7,796 bases of DNA from Microcaldota archaeon. Its GTDB lineage: Archaea > Micrarchaeota > Micrarchaeia > Micrarchaeales > Micrarchaeaceae. This document shows, piece after piece, positions 1 through 6,337 of the stretch. The notes beneath the pieces are model-generated. The model made no database searches. It worked only from the letters and a program-made list of their open reading frames with translations, and was not told the DNA's origin. A program made the position numbers and the translations under genes. Position 1 is the stretch's first letter, and each line of letters starts with the position of its first letter. The stretch covers positions 1-7,796 of the forward strand of contig DUIS01000049.1 in the NCBI GenBank assembly GCA_013330215.1, in the 5' to 3' direction.

Positions 1-465
1 TATCATTGGAGTATATAGATTATTTAAATTAGATGCATTACCTTGACGCACCTTTGCGATAAGTTTTGTAGAAAAATCGTTTGAAAGGTATTTGACATCT
101 CCTTTCGATAAATCGGTATTTGAAAGTCCGTCAATAAGTAGATCTAGACTACCTTTTTTCATAATACAGTCAGAATCCATCATCATAAGAAATTTACCTT
201 TAGCTGCCTTACAACCCAGATCTCTTGCTCTTCCTATTCCTTTCTTTTTTATAAAAATTCTTCTAACTGATTTGTTGTTTTTAGATATTTCGTCTAACAA
301 TTCTGCGGTTTTTAGATCTGGAGCATTTAGGGCGACAATAATCTCAACTTTGTATTTATTTGAATTTATACAATTTATACACTCTTCTATCTTTGGATCG
401 CTACTGACAGGTATCACTACAGAAACATCAATAACCTTTTTGCGCTTGTCATTCCGAAAGGGCAT
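1..465 (-). CDS. GT2-family glycosyltransferase, N-terminal part (cut by window edge)
   Basis: The frame is open from ATG at 465 to the window edge, giving 155 residues without a stop; the C-terminus lies outside. Translation shows the GT-A N-terminal strand VSVVIPV (residues 14-20), a central GIGRARDLG segment (76-84) typical of GT2 enzymes, and MMMDSDC (94-100), whose DSD (97-99) is the metal- and nucleotide-sugar-binding DxD motif. The family transfers a sugar from an activated donor at the inner face of the membrane. Acceptor and donor cannot be told from this part. The start lies 6 bp after the HIT gene stop, and GAGGT just upstream (overlapping that stop) can serve as ribosome-binding site, so the two genes are probably co-transcribed and translationally coupled. 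The low GC matches the neighbouring cluster genes. The family is clear; the specific substrate is unknown. Confidence 0.85.
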   Translation of the reverse strand, partial: MPFRNDKRKKVIDVSVVIPVSSDPKIEECINCINSNKYKVEIIVALNAPDLKTAELLDEISKNNKSVRRIFIKKKGIGRARDLGCKAAKGKFLMMMDSDCIMKKGSLDLLIDGLSNTDLSKGDVKYLSNDFSTKLIAKVRQGNASNLNNLYTPMI

Positions 466-471
466 AATACC

Positions 472-909
472 TCATCTTTTTATTTCGGACTTTGTAAATA
501 GATTTTTTAGAGTTGTTAAGCGCTTTTCTTTACCTTGTGGATCTTTTAGCTTAGAATCCAAATAGTAAAATCTTATTACCCCTTGACTTGTTCGGTAACG
601 TGGTATTATATGTATATGAAAATGCATTATATCCTGACCTGCCGTTGTGCCTGAGGATGTCAAAATGTTAGAGCCTTCTGCGCCAAAGGTTTTATTTATT
701 TTTATTGAGAGGTGCTTTGCTACTTTATACATATGAGATATTACTTTTTCGGGTGTAGAAAGCATATTTTCGTAATGCTTCATAGGTATCAAAAGTGTAT
801 GACCCTTAGTAAGCTCATTGAGATCTAGAACAGCATAACACACGCTATCCTTGTAAAAAACTCTATCCGTTCGTTGTAGTTGGCAAAAGGCACATTTGGA
901 TTTACCCAT
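472..909 (-). CDS. HIT-family nucleotide hydrolase (Hint/Ap4A hydrolase type)
   Basis: The protein has 145 residues, a normal length for a single HIT domain. It starts with a Cys pair (C6, C9), followed by TKGHTLLIP (34-42), H45, an AGQD segment (90-93) and the signature HFHIHII (96-102), followed by PR. H98 is the expected catalytic nucleophile. C6, C9, H45 and H96 would form the structural zinc site seen in related bacterial and archaeal HIT proteins. Members split nucleoside phosphoramidates, adenylylated compounds or dinucleoside polyphosphates in the cytoplasm. The gene leads a minus-strand unit with the glycosyltransferase, only 6 bp downstream. A TATA-like element lies about 30 bp before the ATG and no Shine-Dalgarno is visible, so the mRNA is probably near-leaderless. 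A role in salvaging nucleotide by-products of the glycan pathway is inference. Confidence 0.9.
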   Translation of the reverse strand: MGKSKCAFCQLQRTDRVFYKDSVCYAVLDLNELTKGHTLLIPMKHYENMLSTPEKVISHMYKVAKHLSIKINKTFGAEGSNILTSSGTTAGQDIMHFHIHIIPRYRTSQGVIRFYYLDSKLKDPQGKEKRLTTLKNLFTKSEIKR

Positions 910-934
910 AGCTTAATTCTAGTGCCAAATCTAT

Positions 935-946
935 ATATATTTATAG
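935..946 (-). promoter_or_regulatory. TATA-like element of the HIT-glycosyltransferase unit
   Basis: On the minus strand the sequence reads TATAAATATA, with its centre about 30 nt ahead of the ATG at 909. With the usual archaeal spacing, transcription would start within a few bases of the start codon. No GG-rich ribosome-binding site lies in between, which fits a leaderless or near-leaderless message. Confidence 0.5.
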
Positions 947-962
947 TTTTCCGGGTCAATAT

Positions 963-977
963 CTATATTAATTAAAA
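963..977 (+). promoter_or_regulatory. TATA-like element of the FkbM methyltransferase gene
   Basis: An AT-only stretch (TATATTAATTAAAA) lies about 55 nt ahead of the ATG at 1028. Standard archaeal spacing would place the transcript start near 995 and give a leader of about 30 nt. It sits back to back with the minus-strand TATA element at 935-946, so the 118-bp gap is a divergent promoter region. Confidence 0.4.
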
Positions 978-1027
978 TGTAGCCCACCGAGCGATTTGTA
1001 ATAGGCAGGGCATAGGAAAATGATAAA

Positions 1028-1834
1028 ATGTCGGTATTTAAAAAGTATAAATATGGGTCTTTATACTATTGGATGTATGACTATCAGAAGTTCTGGAAAC
1101 ATGTACTAAGTAAACACGATGGTAAATTCCAAATTAATAACCTACAACTAGCTCAAAAACTATTCAAATTGTTAAAAATGGTGCGCGGTACAGTTATAAT
1201 TGCAGATATCGGTGCAAATATCGGAATGAACTCTCTAAACTTTTCAAAAGATGCAAACCTGATATACGCAATTGAACCACAAACTAAAGTATACAAACAA
1301 CTTTGTAAAAACATCAAAGCGAACAAAATTACAAATGTAAAAACGTTCAAAATAGCTTTTGGTAAAGATAATGGTGAATCTAAGTTATATATTGGAAAAA
1401 ACTCAAATGATGGTGAAAACCATATTGCTTTAAAGAGTGAAAAGATAACAGAGCCGATAATTATGAGTAAAATGTCTGATTTCTTTATAGATAAGCCTAT
1501 AAATTATATAAAAATGGATATTGAAGGTTATGAATATTTTGCTTTGCTTGGCGCAACCGAAATATTTAAAATTTACAAACCTATCATAGTTTTAGAGATA
1601 GCTAAAGCAGAAAGTAAGAGATATATTAAGGATATGCCGGAAAAAGTATTCAACTATTTTAAGCATATCGGTTATTACGGGCCTATTGTAAACTCTGGTA
1701 GGATCATAAAAAGTTACAAAGTTTCTCCTAGCACATATACTGATTTCTGGTGGTTTCCTGACGATATGTGGAACCGGGGTGAGATTCAGCAAAAAAATAA
1801 TAATTCTTACTGGAAACCTAAGATTCATCCTTAA
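1028..1834 (+). CDS. FkbM-family SAM-dependent methyltransferase
   Basis: The protein has 268 residues. The Rossmann SAM-binding loop is DIGANIG (60-66); E83 in AIEPQ ends strand 2 and should bind the ribose hydroxyls. The FkbM hallmark YIKMDIEGYE (160-169) follows, then LLGA (173-176) and PIIVLEI (185-191). The C-terminus carries DFWWFPDDMW (239-248), in the place where this family usually has a DF-hydrophobic-P ending. FkbM enzymes O-methylate sugars or polyketide hydroxyls and are common in surface-glycan clusters, which fits the nearby glycosyltransferase and PIG-L deacetylase. It is the only plus-strand gene of the AT-rich cluster and converges on the deacetylase gene with an 18-bp gap. 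The first 50 residues are rich in Lys and Tyr and precede the core fold. The acceptor is unknown. The SAH it makes would be hydrolysed by the enzyme encoded at 4677-5936. Confidence 0.88.
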   Translation: MSVFKKYKYGSLYYWMYDYQKFWKHVLSKHDGKFQINNLQLAQKLFKLLKMVRGTVIIADIGANIGMNSLNFSKDANLIYAIEPQTKVYKQLCKNIKANKITNVKTFKIAFGKDNGESKLYIGKNSNDGENHIALKSEKITEPIIMSKMSDFFIDKPINYIKMDIEGYEYFALLGATEIFKIYKPIIVLEIAKAESKRYIKDMPEKVFNYFKHIGYYGPIVNSGRIIKSYKVSPSTYTDFWWFPDDMWNRGEIQQKNNNSYWKPKIHP

Positions 1835-1852
1835 AGTTAATTAGGTATCCTA

Positions 1853-2560
1853 TTATTTAAACAGGATCTCTCCGCCCAAATTTCTTGCGACACTATTTAA
1901 TTCTTCATCAATTTTATAATAATATTGGGTCTTGTATATCTCTTTAAATAAACCGGCTTTCTTTTTTGGTTTGAATTTCTTGATTTCTATGTTCTTTTTA
2001 GGTATTGACAAGCTCTTTTTAATATCTGCTATAGATCCATATCTACTTGAATATGGGATATCGGCATAAAACCAAGTTTTGTATCGGTCCTCAAAGAATT
2101 TTGAAGCGCTCTTAAGTGTTAGATGGTCTAGATGATTTCCTAATCCCATAGGGAATAATAAAACTTCGATTTCCTGAAATTTATTTAACGTTGTTTTTAA
2201 CTGAGATACGAGTTTTATTTTCTTAATCCTACGCATAATATAATAATTACTTTCTTTGCGAATAAATGTATCTTCTTCTAAACACGAATCATTAAAACCT
2301 AGAAAAAGTGGTAGATAATTTATATTCCTGTGGTAAAGAAAATCTGAAAACCCAAGTTCCTCTCTTATTCTTGTAGAGGTTGCTAAAGACACATGCTTAA
2401 AATCTTTATTTTTGTCTTTATGTCCCAAATAGTTTGTAGTGGTAAATACATTAAGTGCAATTATATTGCTGCCTAAATTGCGGCGTATTATTGTCTCGCT
2501 TAAAGATAGATAAACATCATCTATATGTGGGGAGACTATACATACGAATTTAGTAACCAT
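1853..2560 (-). CDS. PIG-L/LmbE-family deacetylase-like protein
   Basis: The protein has 235 residues, usual for the family. The N-terminal motif is SPHIDDVYLSLS (10-21), the divergent PHxDD form of the PIG-L zinc site. By comparison with MshB-type enzymes H12 and D15 bind zinc and D14 acts as general base. The third ligand is expected at GNHLDH (141-146), with H146 the likely one. Known members remove the N-acetyl group from GlcNAc-containing lipids or small molecules; others act on different amides. The start lies 15 bp after the stop of the QueC-like gene, so both probably form one transcript. The C-terminal quarter is Lys-rich (KKFKPKKKAG, 194-203). No signal peptide is seen, so it should act in the cytoplasm. 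Removal of an acetyl group from a sugar intermediate of this cluster is inference. Confidence 0.8.
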   Translation of the reverse strand: MVTKFVCIVSPHIDDVYLSLSETIIRRNLGSNIIALNVFTTTNYLGHKDKNKDFKHVSLATSTRIREELGFSDFLYHRNINYLPLFLGFNDSCLEEDTFIRKESNYYIMRRIKKIKLVSQLKTTLNKFQEIEVLLFPMGLGNHLDHLTLKSASKFFEDRYKTWFYADIPYSSRYGSIADIKKSLSIPKKNIEIKKFKPKKKAGLFKEIYKTQYYYKIDEELNSVARNLGGEILFK

Positions 2561-2575
2561 AAATTGACCAATTAT

Positions 2576-3283
2576 TTAACTATTCTCTAAGCTTTTAAAC
2601 TTAGTAGCGTCTCTTAAAAATCCGTCTAAATATAAAAGCGCATCACTCCGCTTTAGGCAATATGAACATTTACCACATGGGTTAACTCCTTCCTTAGGAC
2701 AAGATCTGGTCATATCAAATGGCACTCCTAGGATGTGTCCAAGAACAGCAACTTGTTTCTTATCAAGATATAATAGCGGGGTGATAATTAACGGAGCATT
2801 TTTACCATATTCACGCCTCAATAACATATTTAACGTGCTGAAATGTTTAGGCGAAGCTTGTGGTGTGCTAGAGCCATACCAATCGTTCTTTATTGTGCCT
2901 CCTATTATATATCTTGCACCTATCCTAACAGCCAGACTGCCAGCAATGGCATAATATAGTGAATTCGCTTCACCTAGATGAATCACCTCTTCACTTCCCA
3001 ATCCGGGAGTAAATCTTATCTCTGGATAGTCTATAGAATAACGTTCCAACTCTAACTTCTTGCAAATATCATCAATGGCTTTAGCCTCCATTTTTGATTG
3101 GGTTGGGTGCTTATAATCAACAATTGAAACATGTAGGCTAAACTTCTTAGACGCTAAATACAATGCAACAGTTGAATCCATACCTCCAGAAAACAGAACC
3201 AACGCTTTGCTATCTGGATGTATATGGTCCCTAATAGCTTTATCTGTTATTCTTTCCTCTAATTTGATAGCCAACAGAGACAT
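2576..3283 (-). CDS. QueC-like PP-loop ATPase (7-cyano-7-deazaguanine synthase family, divergent)
   Basis: Read from ATG 3283 the protein has 235 residues. AGGT lies 6 nt before this ATG, which favours it over an in-frame TTG one codon upstream (3286). The PP-loop SGGMDS is at 32-37, after an N-terminal extension of about 25 residues that QueC usually lacks. Four cysteines (195, 203, 206, 209) in the CGKCSYCLKR context match the C-terminal zinc site of QueC. QueC converts 7-carboxy-7-deazaguanine to preQ0 with ammonia and ATP, for archaeosine in archaeal tRNA. However, the region 128-148 reads GGTIKNDWYGSS and continues without the DYSGYPDCRPE-type motif I expect in true QueC, so the substrate may differ. 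It is followed by the PIG-L gene after 15 bp and lies in a glycan-type cluster. Other preQ0 genes are not in the window. Confidence 0.78.
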   Translation of the reverse strand: MSLLAIKLEERITDKAIRDHIHPDSKALVLFSGGMDSTVALYLASKKFSLHVSIVDYKHPTQSKMEAKAIDDICKKLELERYSIDYPEIRFTPGLGSEEVIHLGEANSLYYAIAGSLAVRIGARYIIGGTIKNDWYGSSTPQASPKHFSTLNMLLRREYGKNAPLIITPLLYLDKKQVAVLGHILGVPFDMTRSCPKEGVNPCGKCSYCLKRSDALLYLDGFLRDATKFKSLENS

Positions 3284-3289
3284 CAAATT

Positions 3290-3293
3290 ACCT
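3290..3293 (-). promoter_or_regulatory. Ribosome-binding site of the QueC-like gene
   Basis: AGGT on the minus strand lies 6 nt before ATG 3283 and only 3 nt before the alternative TTG 3286. The spacing decides for the ATG. The site overlaps the stop codon of a 16-codon upstream reading frame (3288-3338). Confidence 0.5.
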
Positions 3294-3370
3294 ATATTTT
3301 ATTATGTTATGTAACAAGTCAGCGACTCTCTTATTCATCACTAATCAGAAATACCTCGAATCATCACTCT

Positions 3371-3402
3371 ATTATATTGGGTGCTCTGCTTATTATATTT
3401 TG
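3371..3402 (-). promoter_or_regulatory. Two candidate TATA elements for the QueC-like/PIG-L unit
   Basis: The 142-bp gap between the threonine synthase stop and the QueC-like start holds no clear gene. On the minus strand it contains two similar AT boxes, CAAAATATAATA (3391-3402) and CCAATATAAT (3371-3380). Either could place the transcript start between about 3345 and 3375, giving a leader of roughly 60 to 90 nt. Which one is used cannot be told from sequence. Confidence 0.35.
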
Positions 3403-3425
3403 CTTTTGGCGCTTGCGGCAGCGGA

Positions 3426-4556
3426 TTACTCCTCGTTATTCCCGGTTATTATCACGAGGATCTCCTTGCCTTTGAACATTTTGGGCTTTTCCCTGCATAT
3501 CTTAAGGAATCCTGCCAGCCCTGCCGCACCGCCCGGCTCTGCCGCGATTCCTGTGGACTTGAGCAGCAACGAGATCGCCTTTGTTATCTCGCTGTCCTTC
3601 ACCCTTTCCGCAAAGCCCTCAGTGGCCCTTACCGCATTCAATCCCTCAAACCCGAAGGTCGGGTAGCCTACCGCTATCGCATCCGCCCTTGTCTTGGGCC
3701 TTACATAGTTCACCCCTCTCTCATTCTCGTATGCCCTTACAATGGGGTCGCATCGGCTTGACTGCACGGCTATAAGCCTGGGTATCCTGCTTATGAGCCC
3801 GAGATACTTGAACTCCTTCAGCCCCTTGAATATCGCAGCAAGAAGCGTAGAGTTCCCTACCTGGACTATTATGTAGTCCGGCACCTTGTACCCCATCTGC
3901 TCTATCGCCTCGAAGAGGAGGCTCTTCTGCCCCTCCTTCCTGTAATGGTAATCGCCGCACAGGAACACCTCCCTCTTTGCTGCAAAACTTTCAGCTGCAT
4001 TGAGCGAATCGTTGAAGTCTCCGCCTATCTCCCTTATCGCGGCGCCCTGCACCCTTATCTTGGCTATCTTCTCCTTGTTTGCGCTCTTGCTTATGAAGAT
4101 TGTGCATTTCATGCCCTCCTCCCTCGCGTACCTCGCAAGTGAGAGTCCCATATTCCCTGTCGAGGCGCAGCAGACCTCGCCGAAGCCGAGCTCCCTCGCC
4201 TTGCTTATCTCTACCGAGGAGCCCCTGTCCTTGAATGTCCTTGTCGGGTTTTCGGTCTCTACCTTCAGGTGCAGGCCGTTGCCCTCCCATGCGCCTTTCA
4301 GCCTTACGTCCCTGCGCAGCTCAGTGCCGCCCTCGTTCAGGCTCACCAGCCTCTTGTTGACCGGGAAGAATGCGGCATACTTTTTGTGGGTTATCTTTTC
4401 CCTCCTGAAATTGCTTTCGAGCCTCAGTCTGCCGTAGTCGTAGCTCACCTCCAGTATCCCGTTGCATATGATGCACCTGAACTCCTGTGCATTCTCGGGG
4501 TACTTCGCGCTGCAGTTTGTGCATACAAGCCTGTAGTCAACCGTATGATCACGCAT
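3426..4556 (-). CDS. thrC: Threonine synthase (PLP fold-type II, N-terminal zinc ribbon)
   Basis: The protein has 376 residues, within the range of archaeal class II threonine synthases. It opens with a zinc ribbon (C12, C15, C28, C31). The PLP-binding lysine is K109 in NPTRTFKDRGS (103-113). STGNMGLSLA (132-141) forms the substrate/phosphate loop, VGNST (233-237) is the expected PLP-phosphate loop and EPGGAAGLAG (340-349) the late glycine-rich element. The enzyme converts O-phosphohomoserine to threonine in the cytoplasm. Some family positions differ: EGGTEL (75-80) where EGxTPL is usual, and VGNSTLL where VGNAGN or VGNGG is usual. A paralogue such as cysteate synthase or another beta-replacing enzyme is therefore possible. 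The gene is GC-rich, unlike the cluster to its left, and divergent from the SAH hydrolase gene. A TATA box 24 nt ahead of the ATG and no Shine-Dalgarno suggest a leaderless mRNA. Confidence 0.82.
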   Translation of the reverse strand: MRDHTVDYRLVCTNCSAKYPENAQEFRCIICNGILEVSYDYGRLRLESNFRREKITHKKYAAFFPVNKRLVSLNEGGTELRRDVRLKGAWEGNGLHLKVETENPTRTFKDRGSSVEISKARELGFGEVCCASTGNMGLSLARYAREEGMKCTIFISKSANKEKIAKIRVQGAAIREIGGDFNDSLNAAESFAAKREVFLCGDYHYRKEGQKSLLFEAIEQMGYKVPDYIIVQVGNSTLLAAIFKGLKEFKYLGLISRIPRLIAVQSSRCDPIVRAYENERGVNYVRPKTRADAIAVGYPTFGFEGLNAVRATEGFAERVKDSEITKAISLLLKSTGIAAEPGGAAGLAGFLKICREKPKMFKGKEILVIITGNNEE

Positions 4557-4574
4557 ATCAATCTTGCAGCGAAA

Positions 4575-4584
4575 ATTTATATTT
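4575..4584 (-). promoter_or_regulatory. TATA box of the threonine synthase gene (leaderless)
   Basis: AAATATAAAT on the minus strand is centred about 24 nt before the ATG at 4556, the spacing expected when transcription starts at or next to the start codon. The intervening bases contain no GG-rich ribosome-binding site. Confidence 0.6.
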
Positions 4585-4623
4585 GCATGCGTGCCGCAAT
4601 GGTATCGGCCAAGCTAACGCGAT

Positions 4624-4634
4624 AAGTATATTAA
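4624..4634 (+). promoter_or_regulatory. TATA-like element of the SAH hydrolase gene
   Basis: AAGTATATTAA is centred about 48 nt before ATG 4677. Transcription would start near 4654 and leave a leader of about 23 nt, long enough to hold the ribosome-binding site at 4667-4672. Confidence 0.5.
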
Positions 4635-4666
4635 TTGAACCGATTAATTATCCTAGATATTCTCAC

Positions 4667-4672
4667 AGGTGA
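4667..4672 (+). promoter_or_regulatory. Ribosome-binding site that fixes the SAH hydrolase start
   Basis: AGGTGA precedes ATG 4677 with a 4-nt gap. The reading frame stays open upstream to a TTG at 4635, but that region overlaps the TATA element and lacks family-like residues, so 4677 is the true start. Confidence 0.65.
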
Positions 4673-4676
4673 ATTC

Positions 4677-5936
4677 ATGGACAAAAGCGCAAAATACGAG
4701 GTAAAGGATCTGCGCCTTGCAGACCAGGGAATGCTGAATATAGAGCTTGCTGAGCAGCAGATGACCATAGTGCTCAGGATAAGGGAAAGGTTCAGGAAGG
4801 AGAAGCCTTTCAAGGGGCTCAGGATAGGAATGGCGCTTCACCTCACAAAGGAGACGGCTGTGCTGGTGAGGACGCTTGTTGCCGGAGGAGCCGAGGTCTC
4901 GATAGCAAGCTGCAACCCGCTCTCCACCCAGGACGATGTGGCTGCAGCTCTCGCAAAGGAGGGCGTGAGCGTCTTCGGCTACAAGGGAGAGGACGTCAAG
5001 AAGTATTACGAATTCATAGACAGGGTCATCGCCGCAAAGCCTCAGATAACGATAGATGACGGCTGCGACCTTGTCACAAGGATACACAAGGATTATCCCG
5101 CGCAATTGAGCGGGATCATGGGCGGATGCGAGGAGACAACCACCGGGGTCATAAGGCTCAGGGCAATGGAGCGGGAGAGCAAGCTCAGGTACCCTGTTGT
5201 CGCTGTCAACGACAACAAGACAAAGCACCTGCTTGACAATTATTACGGCACCGGCCAGTCCACGCTCGACGGCATAGTGAGGGCGACCAACACCCTCTTT
5301 GCGGGGAAGGTCTTCGTTGTTGCCGGATACGGGAGCTGCGGGAAGGGGCTCTCGCTGCGCGCAAGGGGCATGGGAGCGAACGTGATCGTGACTGAGGTGG
5401 ACGAGTTCAAGGGGCTGCAGGCTGTGCTTGACGGCTTCAGGGTCATGCCGATGGCAGAGGCAGCCAAAGTTGGGGACATATTCTGCTCAGTAACCGGGGA
5501 CATCAACGTGATAGACATCCACCACATAAAGGCGATGAAGAGCGGGGCGATACTGGCGAACTCCGGTCATTTTGACGCGGAGATAAACATGAAGGCGCTG
5601 AACAAAAGCTACAAGAAGAGAAGGATGCGCGAGTCGCTTGAAGAATACGACGTTGACGGCAAGAAGATATACGTCTGCGCTGAGGGCAGGCTGGTGAACC
5701 TAGCCGCAGCGGAAGGACATCCCAGCCAGGTCATGGCAACCAGCTTTGCAGGGCAGGCGCTGGCATGCGAGTACATAGCGTGCAACAGATCAAGGCTCAA
5801 GGCCGGCGTGATCATGCTGCCGGAAAGCCTGGATAACGAGATAGCGAAGCTTCAGCTAGAGGCGCTGGGGGTAAGGGTAGACAGGCTCACCAAGGAGCAG
5901 ATCGAGTACCTTTCCGGCTGGGGCGAGGGCACATAA
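4677..5936 (+). CDS. ahcY: Adenosylhomocysteinase (S-adenosyl-L-homocysteine hydrolase)
   Basis: The protein has 419 residues and splits SAH reversibly into adenosine and homocysteine with bound NAD, keeping methyltransferases from product inhibition. Motifs run in family order: ALHLTKET (53-60), SCNPLSTQDD (78-87), DDGCDL (127-132), EETTTGVIRL (152-161), VNDNKTK with K183 and D187 as probable catalytic residues, the NAD-binding loop GYGSCGKG (217-224), NSGHFDAEI (295-303) and LAAAEGHPS (342-350). There is no long internal insert and no C-terminal KPDHYRY tail as in eukaryotic and many bacterial enzymes, which is usual for archaeal forms. It acts in the cytoplasm, probably as a tetramer. A TATA element and an AGGTGA site support the start. 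It is transcribed divergently from threonine synthase and uses GC-rich codons. SAH from the FkbM methyltransferase is a plausible local source of substrate. Confidence 0.97.
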   Translation: MDKSAKYEVKDLRLADQGMLNIELAEQQMTIVLRIRERFRKEKPFKGLRIGMALHLTKETAVLVRTLVAGGAEVSIASCNPLSTQDDVAAALAKEGVSVFGYKGEDVKKYYEFIDRVIAAKPQITIDDGCDLVTRIHKDYPAQLSGIMGGCEETTTGVIRLRAMERESKLRYPVVAVNDNKTKHLLDNYYGTGQSTLDGIVRATNTLFAGKVFVVAGYGSCGKGLSLRARGMGANVIVTEVDEFKGLQAVLDGFRVMPMAEAAKVGDIFCSVTGDINVIDIHHIKAMKSGAILANSGHFDAEINMKALNKSYKKRRMRESLEEYDVDGKKIYVCAEGRLVNLAAAEGHPSQVMATSFAGQALACEYIACNRSRLKAGVIMLPESLDNEIAKLQLEALGVRVDRLTKEQIEYLSGWGEGT

Positions 5937-5945
5937 GGCCTCTTC

Positions 5946-5964
5946 CTACCTTTTGCTGCGCAGC
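5946..5964 (+). terminator. Possible terminator after the SAH hydrolase gene
   Basis: Ten bases after the stop lies a pyrimidine-rich run ending in CCTTTT, followed by the palindrome GCTGCGCAGC (5955-5964). Archaeal termination often uses short T runs, but this one is only four T long, so the call is weak. Confidence 0.25.
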
Positions 5965-5989
5965 CTTCAAATTACGCCAGGGGGAGCCA

Positions 5990-5998
5990 TTAATAAAG
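5990..5998 (+). promoter_or_regulatory. TATA-like element of the two-helix membrane protein gene
   Basis: TTAATAAAG is centred about 31 nt before ATG 6025, which would give a transcript with a leader of only a few bases. A second AT-rich stretch at 6007-6018 is too close to the start codon to act as the TATA box. Confidence 0.35.
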
Positions 5999-6024
5999 AT
6001 ATTGCCAATATTATAATTGGTTGA

Positions 6025-6312
6025 ATGAAGAGGGCCAGGGATAGGTTTTTTACAACACAGCGGATATTCGCGCTGTTCCTAATGATAACAGCGGCAGTAC
6101 AGATACTGAATTCGGTATCGGCTGCGCAATGGAAGGACCAGGTAAGCACAATACTGCAGACAAGGCACCCCTACTTCTCTGATACGGTATCGGATACCGC
6201 ATCGGCAATCAGCGCATTATGGTGGTGCATTATCTTCTTCGGCTCACTGCTTTTGTTTATTGACAAGAATCTGCTGACCTTCTTTGATAAAGGTTTTAAG
6301 GAAAAGAGATAA
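6025..6312 (+). CDS. Small membrane protein with two transmembrane helices, unknown function
   Basis: The protein has 95 residues; I do not recognise a family. A basic start (MKRARDR) is followed by a hydrophobic helix at about 14-33, a polar loop of about 27 residues (34-60), a second hydrophobic helix at about 60-79 containing LWWCIIFF, and a basic tail (KGFKEKR). By the positive-inside rule both ends face the cytoplasm and the loop faces outside. The start codon is supported by a TATA-like element about 31 nt upstream and no better in-frame start. It is transcribed alone, 88 bp after the SAH hydrolase gene, and converges on the small basic protein gene. Codon use and GC match the right-hand region. 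The clean two-helix layout and sensible start support a real gene. Confidence 0.65.
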   Translation: MKRARDRFFTTQRIFALFLMITAAVQILNSVSAAQWKDQVSTILQTRHPYFSDTVSDTASAISALWWCIIFFGSLLLFIDKNLLTFFDKGFKEKR

Positions 6313-6337
6313 TCGGAAAACGAAGATTAAACCCAAA

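Noticed and set aside
92..565. 157-codon plus-strand reading frame at the left edge
   Set aside because: It is antisense to the glycosyltransferase and the end of the HIT gene, both of which have clear motifs; its product shows no domain and only composition-driven hydrophobic runs.
1835..1852. Possible terminator hairpin between the FkbM and PIG-L genes (TAGG-TAT-CCTA)
   Set aside because: The stem is only 4 bp and lacks a T run; too weak to call.
3287..3425. Possible tRNA or attachment site at the composition boundary
   Set aside because: No cloverleaf, T-loop consensus or flanking direct repeat could be found by eye.
3304..3761. Plus-strand frames overlapping the 3' end of the threonine synthase gene
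   Set aside because: They are shadows of the minus-strand gene; the part outside it (3304-3425) is AT-rich spacer without recognisable protein features.
4653..5228. 191-codon minus-strand frame across the SAH hydrolase gene
   Set aside because: The plus strand carries an unmistakable SAH hydrolase; long antisense frames are common in GC-rich coding sequence.
6181..6199. Overlapping palindromes, including CGGTATC-G-GATACCG, inside the two-helix membrane protein gene
   Set aside because: They lie fully in coding sequence, in codons for the polar loop, and no second copy or operator context was seen; probably chance.
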